64,000 nt of DNA, from NCBI GenBank assembly GCA_032718565.1, contig JAVGVS010000020.1:2031215-2095214 (forward strand). Reading direction: 5' to 3'. This DNA is from Distichodus sexfasciatus. Its lineage: Eukaryota > Chordata > Actinopteri > Characiformes > Distichodontidae. Positions within the stretch are counted from its first letter, which is position 1; every line of letters starts with the position of its first letter. The notes beneath the pieces were generated by a model. That model had not been told where the DNA came from, searched no databases, and saw nothing but the letters and a program-made list of their open reading frames with translations. Shown piece after piece: positions 14,201-25,600 of this stretch. Position numbers and translations under genes: made by a program.

Positions 14201-15428
14201 CTCACTGTAACTACACAGCTTTGTAGTTACAGTTCATCATTTATCAGCACAATAGAGCATTTTCTTCTGTCTCCAAAAGACTAAAACTGAACAGGACAAA
14301 GCTCTCAGGACAGACAATTAATGCTGAGATCACAAGTCAGTGTCTATGCCAAGTGACAAGTGAAAAGAATTAATAAGTAGATTAATTAATCAAGCAAGTT
14401 TGTTATAGGTGGTCATCTGAATAATCTGGTCCATTAAGTTCCATTTTACTTCTGACCAGTTTTAGCTGTGTTGTGTACCCTGTCTCGTTGGGGTTATTCC
14501 AACTTGGCAAAAAAGCTAAAAGTGTGTTTTGGAATGATGAGCAGCACTATTACAACAAATAACCTGCAAATGTGATCCTTACTATTCATTTTTTTCATTT
14601 ATGAAGTTTTTGTGATATTACTGTGTTCAAGATAAATTTACAGTAAAGCTTATTCAAACGCAACACTTATTTATCTTGACTCCTGACTGTGCTGCTTTAT
14701 GCCCAAAATGATTTAACATCTTATGGCTCCCTCTAGTGTTTTTACACTCTTCCGGCAAAATGTGTGCAGAACAAACAGCTATTGACTATGCCATTTTCCT
14801 ATCTATTAAAATGGAAAAAAGTACAATAATTGATTATATTCACTAATCATAACAATAAGTAAAAGTGATGTGGCCCACTTGTGATGTCAGAGTTTGTGTC
14901 TTTCCACTTCATTCTATAAATATAAGACCTTCAAAGCAGGTCAAAGGTTAAAGAATATTGATTTCACATAAAGAGGGGCAATAAATTTCATTACAGGCAG
15001 ATTTTGACAAAAACATATTTTTAGACATCTATGACGTCAACTGGGAAGAAAGACTATTATAGGGTCACCACAAATAGGCTACATCTTTCTAATAATGTGT
15101 CGTTTTAATGTTCAGGCAAAGTCAGAGAAAGAGACAGAAAAGTGTGAATCTGAAGTGCTGCATTTTAGAATTCAGAAGCTTTAATACATCATCAAAATAT
15201 TTCATTTCAAAGACAAAGACGAGATACGTACAGGGTCGTTTTGCCAAAGTCAGATCCCTGACCTGTCATATTTAGAGTTGAAACCAGTCTTTAACATGTG
15301 TGTGATGTGTGTATTCTGAGGGTGTTTTACCTTGTGTTACTGTGAGATTTACAAACGTTTGTTCCGTCTTGTAAGGGCAGTCACCTTTATGAAATTGATA
15401 TGAAATGTAAGACAATACCGTTTCTAAT
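11291..15428. other. Intergenic DNA, no gene recognised
   Basis: 11500-11860 is somewhat GC-richer but shows no convincing splice-framed coding. A GA/CA compound tract lies at 13670-13864. The rest is AT-rich and featureless to me; it could include a longer ablim1 3' UTR. Confidence 0.5.
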
Positions 15429-16572
15429 TTTATTGTGTGTCTAGGTGTGTGTTTGTGTGAGAGAGAAACAGAAAGGCTGAGTCACTCCTTCCCTCCTTCC
15501 TCAGTGGTCATGAAAATCAGCATTTCATGAACGACCCGTGATTAGGAGGATTTGGTCCTGTTGAGCAGAGATTGTAACAGTGATCGATTTCTTTGGGATG
15601 GTGGCCAAGTCTGTGCATTTCCCAAAATCATGATTTATTCATTATTCTAGTTATCATTTCAGAGATACATACAATAAATGGCAGTGTGGGTTTCAATTAG
15701 GAAATAAAAGTAGCAGATTTTCTATGCGCCACCTCTAGTGATGAACGACTCGAGTTAACATGTGTTAACAGATTTTCTTCTTTATAAGCAAAGTCAGCAA
15801 ATGCGTTTATAATTAAATGATATAAATGGATTCAGTGATTAATGAAAGGTTGGAACCGGTAGGAGCGGCAGCATTTGAGGGAGTGAGTATCTAAGGACAT
15901 GACACAGAGTTCCCGAGCAGTTTGGAAGGCCAGGCACAAAGACAAAGTGACACAGGAACATACGTACTGTACACTATAACATCTACATTCTCTCTGTATT
16001 GCAAGAGCTCGAACTTCTCAGCCGGAGTCGGTATACAGCAAGCATAACTGTTGTTATAGATCGCGTTAAATCAGGTCTTAAATATGGTCTTAAATCAGCT
16101 CAGTCGAGAACCATAGCCAATGTGGTAGTCTGCATGAGATATGGTAAAGCTTAAAATCCTTTTTCAGAAAGTAGAAAGTTTGGACTGGGATTAGTTTAAA
16201 TTTTCTACATTTTTATCAAGTTCACCTGGACCTGCTGAGAAAAACACCAGTCGTCACTTCTACTTTCTGAAACTGGGCTTCTTCTGCCTCTATAAAGGAG
16301 TGTGCTGGAAAATGAATCAACGAAAGAGAAGAGACAGACCCGTGAGGGAGGAAAACAAGCACGAAAGGGAAAGAAAGACAGACGTTAAGTTGTGCAATGC
16401 TGCCTTACTGTATTCTGTGCTAAGATGCTGTTCTGCAGTGCTATTGGAAAAAGGCCCGTCAGCGTCGCCTCCCATGCAGAAAAGTTTTTGGAGAAGCGAT
16501 TACGAGCGAGTTTTTCCTGTATGGCTATGTTACATGGCAAGGGAGCGCGGGGCTTTCTAATGGAGCTGGCGA
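15429..16572 (-). other. ablim1: Presumed ablim1 3' UTR
   Basis: Follows the ablim1 stop codon. AATAAA hexamers on the minus strand occur at 15634-15639 and 15429-15434, giving a UTR of about 0.95 to 1.15 kb if used. No competing open frame with recognisable content. The exact cleavage site is not visible. Confidence 0.35.
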
Positions 16573-16686
16573 TTAGAAGAGCCTGGCTTTCTTCTTCATG
16601 TCGTTACGCTTCCACAAGGGCAACCTGTCAAACTCCTGAATCTCCATCCCGAAGATTTCAAAGAACGTCTCCGGAGACAGGTGGCG
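16573..16686 (-). CDS. ablim1: ablim1 exon 23: second half of villin headpiece and stop
   Basis: 37 codons and TAA (16573-16575): RHLSPETFFEIFGMEIQEFD, then RLPLWKRNDMKKKARLF. Canonical VHP core: aromatic/hydrophobic F-x-x-I-FGM, EFDRLPLWKRND and terminal basic KKKARLF that contacts F-actin. Acceptor CTCTAG. Confidence 0.98.
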   Translation of the reverse strand, partial: RHLSPETFFEIFGMEIQEFDRLPLWKRNDMKKKARLF

Positions 16687-19600
16687 CTAGAGACGGCAGG
16701 GATCGCAGACGTGAAGAGAGGGCAAAGAGCAGAGGAAAAAGGAGGGAAGTTAAGGAAGGAAAGGACAGAAAAGATTGACAGATTTATAAGCAATTGAGAA
16801 CTACAACCCAAACAGCATGGTAATGGATTAATGATAGGACCTGGGCACATGAGGGGAAAGTTTTAGGATTGGAGACCCTTGTTTTTTTAGGATTGGAGGC
16901 TATACTGAGTACCGCCCTAAATGTCTTAAGCAGTAGCACGATCTAGACACATGCAGAACCGTTACCTCTAGTCGGGTTCGGTCCACGTCTCGAGGCAGCT
17001 TAGCGCGGCCACGCCTGGTTACCATGAGCGTTTCGTACGGATACACCTTCAAAAGAGACACCCGTCAGTCAAAAGACGTGCCGATTCGGATGGACAAAGG
17101 GTTCTTTTGCACTTCATGCAAATGTTGGAAGGTGCCATTTCAGTCCTGTTCAAACTAGCTGTATTGTTCGGTGGCAGGGTTAGCTGATAAGAAAATGATT
17201 CTGGAATCGGCCCTGACTGAGTGTGTACAGAGTTGAGGTTAACCTGTCATGAGCGCCCCCTACAGGAAGACTCAGGGTAAGGAAAAGTTCATTGGGAGGG
17301 TGATGTGCGTAAGAGTTTGAGCGTGTTAGGTGGAGGATGATTGATGGCATATGGTGAAGTTTATATTCTGTAAATAACAGTGATTACAGATTTTAACTGA
17401 ATTTTGCAGGCAACAACTAAACCTTACAGCAGGGTGAAGCTGTACCGTATATATTAACAGCTGTGTTAATATTAGGGAGTTAGGGATTGCACATTTGCTT
17501 AGGATAATATTTGCGTATGATAATGAGCTTTAAGATGTTTTGACGGCTCCATTCTGTGACTAAACCGCCTGATCATTTACTTTATGGCAGGGAGGAAGAG
17601 TTTTCCAGAACCACTGCCACATGCACAGCGATGAAACAAGGTGAGATACTTGCTTTTGGTTCCAACATGTTTGGCATAGAAACTCCCCTGTCCATTCGGC
17701 TGGCTGACCGATTGCCTTCCTGTAAAATCTACGAACACAACACACAGTGCAAATGGACTGACTGGCAAACAGTTGGTGAGGAATCCAGTTTTGCATGTCA
17801 CAATAAAAACTGGTCTCTTTTAAGCAATTTAATAGACCACTGTCTTGTCGAAATTATTTCTGCATTTATTTAATCAAGTTACCACTCTTCCCACATGGAA
17901 AACGACAAATTCCTGTATATGCACACGCATGGATCACGTAGAAAATATCAGAAGAAATGTTTATGAAATACTTTATGAAAAATGCATGAAGTTTACAGTA
18001 ATAAAATATTTTACTGTATGAAAACATTACAAATAGCCATTTGGTAATATGTTTTGTGTGTTTATGCAGAAAAACAAAAAAATGAAACAATTGAGATATC
18101 AGTACGTATGTAATTTTTGAAAGCCATGTTACTTCAAAAAGAGTACATAAAAACAAAAGCCAACAAGAAAATGACATGAGGGATAAAAAGTGAAGAGGGA
18201 CCTCAGTGAATAGGAATGTTATGAGATGTATCAGATCTTTTTTAAAATGATAGTGGCTATGTGGTTGTCGGACATGCAGGGACGGTGGGAATGGCTGCGG
18301 TCACAGATGAGGCTAGAATGGCATTGTAGAGAACAAACTGAGTGAAATAAACTCAAAACAGAAGATTAAACAATATGATCTGCTGAGTTGAGACGAATGA
18401 AATTATGTAAATCTTACCTGAAATTCTGCAAGGAAAGAAAACCAGAAAAATAATGTATTTTTTTCCAGGGCAAAAAGCAATTATGAGCTGCAAAACTATT
18501 TTATATTTCTCGTTACTTTAATATTGAAATGTTATGTAAGAATATGGATGTTGCCAGTGTCATTTACAATATAATTATGCCTGTGTTTTTATATAATGTT
18601 TACTGACCTCGAGCGCCGCCACAGACGTCCACGTAACTGTTATACTGGGTAAAGTCAGTGGACTGTGGCTGGAGGATGGAAATAAGAAGAGGAAGACATT
18701 TATTCAAGCCATTACTAATGCAGGTCATATTATATGTGACCCTCCACGGCAAAACCAGTCGCTTGTCGCAACGGAGGTTTCCGAGAAAAACGACTGTTTA
18801 TGTGTAAAATGTTGGATTTTTTGTTTTTAGTGTTTTGAAACAGTGGAAGGTCTATACTGTACTGTTGTGAATAAATTTCGCTGAAAAACGTACCCTTTCC
18901 ATCCTAAAAACGTGACTTTCTTGAGGTGAGGAATTCAATTCCAGCAGAATGTTAAAAGTTTCTGTTTTGACCGCTCTACTTCAATATTTACGGTAAATCC
19001 ACTGGTTGACTAGCGTGAAGATATTTCTCCGGAATCCATCTTCGTCTCCCGAGTTCAGTTAACCTAACGCAGGTAGGCTATCCGTGTGGCTGTGAATGCA
19101 GCGTAGGCTACCGTAAATGCAAGCATAGCCGCGACCGCACCAAGCGTCTGTGAGTGCTACGGCGATAGTCAACTTCAAAGGCAGATTTCTCCGTTTCTCA
19201 CTTGGCGTGACAGGAGAAACCCGACTCATCTGAATGTTGATATCTCAGTCATATGTCGTCAGATTCATTCGATATAGGTATTGTTTTGAAGCTTGATTTA
19301 TGCCCTTTATTAACAACTCAATTTAGAAAATTTGCGACAAGCGACTGGTTTTGCCGTGGAGGGTCACATATACAACATTTTACATTTACATTTACGGCAT
19401 TTAGCAGACACTCTTATTCAGAGTGACTTTCATTTGCTAACTTCAGGGACAGTCTCCCTGAGAGCAACTTGGGGTTAAGCGTCTTGCTTGGGGACCTAGT
19501 GAAGGTGATGCTAGAAGTAGGACTCGAATATTTTGGTCCAGAGGCGAGTGTATACAAACCCATAGACCACCACCGTCCCAAGCAACAATACGACAATAAG

Positions 19601-22600
19601 AGAACATTCAGAAGACAAGTTTTAACTTACCCGATGCAGACCGCTTCGCCCATAGCCAGGGAGTGAACCCGTGTTGGAGGGAGAATTTGGATCTGCAATA
19701 ACAGGACGTATTGTTAAGAAACAGTATATCACAAAATATTGACAAAGATGGATGAGGCGTGCAAATCCAGTCAATCTTCCCGCTTGATTTTTAGCCCATC
19801 CATGTTTTCTAATATTTTTTATTACATTTTTATCTTCTCCCAATTGGTCTCTGCTACCAACATACTCCAGATTAGGTTTTATTACAGAAGGTGACTTGAA
19901 TTCATCATTAAATCAGCATTAATATGCAATCGTGACCCATTTCATTGGAAACATCTTCTTTGTAGATAACGGAAACCCTCGCTGGTTCTTCACCGTTTAT
20001 CTTTTCCCCAGTGGTCAGTTTTCAAACCCTGAATAGCTCTTGACATGATTTCGAATGAGCAGTGATACTGCCTGTATAATAGGTCTGTGTGTCACAGCAG
20101 AGACTAAATTGGGCCAACATCCAAATAATACTCGATCAGTGGACTTCTGTGGTCAGAGAATGACTGGCGATGAATGTTGTAGTGAGAAATGGAGGATGAT
20201 AATTCTGTGGTGGCAGAAGGGCAATGACCTGTAACTGTACAGCCCTAGTGGTCAGTAAAAGCATGGCATATACTGTGTCTAATGAAGTGGGTGGTGAATA
20301 TATACATATATAGTCAGAGTGGTTTGTAAGCGAGAGCTCGTGAACGTTGTGTACCCGCGCTGACGCTGGGATGCCGCTGTGCAGACAGACTTCGTGCATG
20401 GCGTTCCCTGATTAACTGCTTTTCCTTCTCCTCCTTGAGGATGAGCTTTCCGAGGCCAGACTGCATCTGCCAGAACAGAAGTACACAGTATTCAACCCAA
20501 AATATTAGAGTCAACTGTGATTGTCAGTTAATTTGGGACCAACTTGAGCTTTGTGTTATTTTAGGGTGATCAGGAGGACACTTTGAGCTCCTTCAGGTTT
20601 TACAAACTACTTTAAAGCTGAAAGCCGCCTGTGTTTGATAAAATCCATCCTGTCCATTCTTATATCTTGGTTTGTCTTGTGCTTTGACTAATTTGTTTCC
20701 AATATTAAAAGACACATTCCTGTCTAAAAAGAAACTCTGATCCTTTCTATAGAAAGACAATTTTCAAATTCTGTCCTAGCTCAAAATGGGCTCCCAGAGA
20801 TTGACTCTGTAGTCACCATTCAATATTTTGTAATAGTTGATTACGATTAAAAATGAATTACATTAATATTTAACCCTGATGGCATTATTCTGAACAAAAT
20901 CTATACATTTTCTGCAACAACCTATAGCAGGTGTTTCTTAATATGGCCCAGTTTTTTTGCACACCTGAGCCATGTGATCAGCTGGGACTACTAGATCTAG
21001 AACAACTTAGTATGAGGGACGCGCAATGACATCGGTATCGTATTGGAATCGGACGATAATTTTTTTTTTTAAAGTCATCAGCATCTGACCTATGGTTAGA
21101 CTTTACCTGATATTTTCAGACGATATTTTATGACCCATTTATGGTACGTTGGAAAGGTAGCGTTTATGCCAGGCATGTCCACAGTCAGGCCTACGCCTTC
21201 TGTCATAAAATGTATGGCATGCCAGGAAAGGGCCAGGGTTGGAGCTTAGCGCATTTTTACGCACTAGGTAGAGCACATGGAGTGTCACACGCGCCCTATT
21301 TGACTTGGGAAGTGACTTTTTCTTCAAATGTTGTGCACTAGGCTCGAAATGCTCCGCCCTCCCTCAACTCTGCTTTCACGCTGGCTTAACTTGGCACTGT
21401 ATTAGAAATGTCAGAACTATGGCGTTATTTTTGTTCCAAAATTCTGAGCGTGCAGTGAAACTTTGGCGAGCAAAATATTTTGTATCTACGCGCTCTGCTC
21501 TGCCTGCGCTCGCGCTCAATTCTGCCTTCCTCATTTATCAGCATCTGTAACGGCACCGGCAGATATAAGCATGAACAACATCAGATATCGGCATCGGCCA
21601 ATAATTCCCTTATTGTGGATCCAGTCTTTATTTATGTTAAAAAACTAAATATGGGAATCTCTAAAATCTATTAAAAACCCTTTTAATAGACATGCTTCTG
21701 GGCGAGAAATTTTCTTATAAGTTTGGTTGTTTATGTTTTTACCTTGGCCAGATGTTCTTCCTGGAGTTGTCTGCGTTTCTGTAGTTCCTCTTCATCTTCC
21801 TCTCTGGACCTACGCCTTCCCTCAGAACCTGGAACACAAAAGGGACACAGGCACTTATTCTGACTCTCACTCTGCTGTCATTGTTAATGACCTCAGAGAA
21901 GCCAGTTGCCATTAATAGAGCGTTGGAGAAGATGAACCAATGAAAACGGCAAAGCTAGAAGAGGTGAAGATGGCAGACAGATACAAGGACACAGCGCACT
22001 GTAACAACATTTTTTAAGCTGTTGCAACTACTGATCACCATTTTAGTTTTACACTCACTTCGCAATAATGACAGTTATTGCAATTAATGGAAATTTAGTT
22101 ATAGCTTTAATGTCTAAAATATAGTCATAGCTTGTTTTGCATCTCATTATTAGAAGTGTGCAAGTATAGATTAGGACACAATAATTTTTTTATGGCTGTT
22201 TTAGAAAGACTTTTATTTTGCTTTTACATTTTTGTGAACTTAATAAGATTGAATATTGGGTTGTTTAAACAAATAGACAATTTGCAATAACACATTTTGG
22301 TCAAAAGAACAATTATAAGCCAATGCATTATGCCAAAACTTCCAAGCAGAAGCCGTGTAGTCATTTATTATCTAGAGGTCTTTCTGACTCGTCCCTGTAT
22401 TGCACAGCTGATGAAATGTCAGTGGGTTTAAGGAAAAGGGGGGGGGTGTATAGCAAAGGGTAAAGCCAGCACTCTGTCATGCCACATACGTTCAGTCATT
22501 CGTAAAATCCAACGCCTCAAAATGTCAATCCACTAAAAAAAGGGGGAGGAAAGCGAGCAGCGGGAAGCTGAAAAGTGGACGGGCGTAGCAGATAGCAGGG

Positions 22601-25600
22601 GAGGAGCCAGCACGAGCGTACGGTACCTATGGCGACGCTGGCAGGAGGACATGGCCAGTACTCCACCTCTACGTTAGGAGCGTCGTCCAGACACGGGGCG
22701 TACGCCGAAGGGAATTTGGCAGATTTGATGATGTCGTCTGCGGACTTGCTCTGAGCTGTAAAAGCCGGTTCTAGATTTGGGTAAAGGAGTGGGAGCTGGG
22801 CTATAAGGATAAGGCCAGGCCACAGCCACAGCCACAGAACCATTAATAAACCCCACAAGAGTGTTATAAAAACCCATGAGGCAATGGGATGGGGCAGGTG
22901 AACCTCCTTTCAGGCCAGAAAACATTTTTGCTAAACAGTTTTATAATTAAATTTATCTTTGCATGCTCTGATGTCATTTTGTAGCCAGGCAGTTTGGAGG
23001 ATTCAGCCATCGGTCAGCCATGCATAAGAGGGGAAACCCTGGACTATTACATCTATATCTTTTATCAACTTACAATTCATATAGACGTACTGTTAATAAA
23101 CTTCAAATACAAATGCGATCAATAATATGCTAGCAAATTTACTGGATTGAATCTGTGAACTACAAGAAACCCTGCATATTCTTGTCCTCACCAATTTATA
23201 CGTATTTTAAATGACTGAAACAGTATGATTTTTGTGGAACATTAGGGCAAAAAGGTCTCATAGGGACCAAATATTTAAAGTAACAGTGTCACTTTAGTGC
23301 AATTTTTAAAATAGCAGTGAAACGTCTCATTTTACACGTATTCTCGCTCGGGCTAAAGTTACAGTATGACTACCTTTATTCCGAGAATATCTGCCAATTG
23401 TTAGATGGAGGCGATCAGGTATGAAATGCATGTGAAAGGACATGACGCTATGAATACACCTTAATATTAGTGCTGTTAAATGGGACACAGGCGCATGGTA
23501 ATGAGGTGAACAGCTTTTCCAACAAAACGCAGATACACATATAGAATAAAACATGTAATTAAGAGGTAAATAACTCAGTAAATAGATCTTCAATGTGCCC
23601 AATGTATCTTTACAGAGTTTAATAATAACTTTTAGATTTCACTTTAACTTTCTACAAACTTGAGTTTTTTACCTCTTTATGTAGCACAGCATAGAGCCTT
23701 AAGCACAGCTTTGCAGAAACATTTGGTTAATAGTAATTAAATTTTAACTTATGTAATTATCTAACATGTATTTATGAAATGATTCTAATCTTGGGTAAAT
23801 GTTCAATGTCAGTGGTATCTTACCATTCAGAGTTTTTAGTTCTCAATTAGAATTAATCTAGGTGTTGGAAACGGACTATAAAAGGTAGATTTTTACCAAG
23901 ATACCTTTATAGATGTAGGTGGTAGTGTGTAAATTTATCTAGACAAGCTTTTGCACAGTGCTGGGTGACTGACCATCACTGTTATCATATTTGGTAATTG
24001 AAATGTTGGCTTTAGACTGATCTTTTCCTACCGTGCTGCTTGTAGATGGGCGGCTTCCTGTAGATGTTTACACTTTGATCTGAAAAAGGGAGAAATTCTG
24101 TTCTAGTCACATTAGGATAGCAAAAAGTGGAATATTTAGAAAAAAAATGGCACGTTTAACAAAAAAGTGGGGTTTACAGTGTCAGAAATCCATAACTAAG
24201 TAACGGTAAAGATTCCTCACACTGAAAATGACTCCAGTTAAAGTTAGAAGCTTCATAACAAGACTACTACAGTAGATGTATTTGATATTGTCAGTACCTA
24301 AGCATTTAAATTGTAATTAAGTCAAGACTTAAAGTTGCTCATTTGATTAGACTCGGTCCAAGTACAAAGTTTGCAAAATAGCACTTCAGTAGAGTAACGA
24401 AGAACAGGACAATACACCACTGGCTGGATTATAAGTAGACACAACAGTCTAACTAAGTATAACATGCATAAGAAGACAGTTAGGTGTGTTGAAGACAATA
24501 ATAAGGGCCTGTGTCCACCAAATGCGTCTTTTGCGCTGACAGCGGTCAAAACCTCACTTCACCCAGCACTTTCTCAACGCTTCTTATCTTTACAATGGAG
24601 AGAAATCACATCTTGGCATTAGCGGCAGCGTTTGAACTAGATACTCACACGTCTTTGGGACGTAGAGGTTGGGCGCATGAGAGCCCAGTGCGGACTTCAA
24701 CTTGAAGCGCTCCGGGCGCTGTGGTAAAAACGTTGGTAAAAAAACGTTTTTCTTTTTCTTGCTGAAGGCGCTTAGCGCTCTGAACGCTAAAACTAATTGG
24801 ATTCGTATTAAAAACAGGTGCTTTCATCACAAAAAACGTCTTTGCTGGACTTTGCCCTGAAGATCTTTTGTGAGACACTTAAACATCACATGACCATGCA
24901 GACGAAAGATTTCTCCATCTTTAAACAACTCCAAAAAGAGTGGGAAACAAACAGGCTGCCTCATGGAGTGAGAAGTGGACCATCTGACGTTAGAAGCAAA
25001 TATATTTTACCATGAGTGTGCATGCACATCTAAGAGAAAGGAAACAAGACTCTGCACAGAGTTGTGACGCAACATGCTGTGGGGGTAAACGTGGACAGGA
25101 CGGGGCGGATCTGTGAGGCCTCTCTTTCAGTACCTGGCAGATGGAAATGTTTGGGGGTCAGGGGGAGAGGAGGAGTGCTGGCCCCTGGGGAGCTCCGGCC
25201 ACTGGACGGCTCAGTGCCTCAAATCAGAAACAAGCGAGGTCGGCAGTCAACGAGGGTAAAAGGTCAAAGTAAAGGCTGAACGGAGCTTGACATAGACTAA
25301 TGGACCGCTTCTGCTGCCCAAAGCTAGTGAAAGCCTAAAAACCCTACGGCCAGCTGCACTAGAGGCCGTTTATAACCTGCAACAGTCACCAGATTAAATT
25401 AAGAAATATAATGAAATCTTTTCACAAAGCATTCACATCAGACAAACGGGCAGATGAACTGAATTATCCAATTGTGGATTTGTCAGATTAAGGTTAGCGA
25501 GGTGTCACGTGCATTAATGGAAGATGGCTGTAAACGAGATTGAGAGGATCAGGGTCAACAGCAAGTCAAATGAGCAAATCAGAAATATAATGGATATTTT

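Noticed and set aside
17560..17873. Open frames on both strands overlapping exon 21
   Set aside because: They read other frames; the real coding content is the 66-nt exon at 17654-17719.
18255..18340. Possible extra exon between the microexon and exon 21
   Set aside because: The CTAG-preceded minus-strand segment does not match the linker sequence in any frame, and exon 20 to exon 21 is already in phase.
24500..24860. Segment starting GGGCCTGTGTCCACCAAA, resembling a transposon terminus
   Set aside because: No matching inverted end or target duplication was found within the following kilobase, so no element could be delimited.
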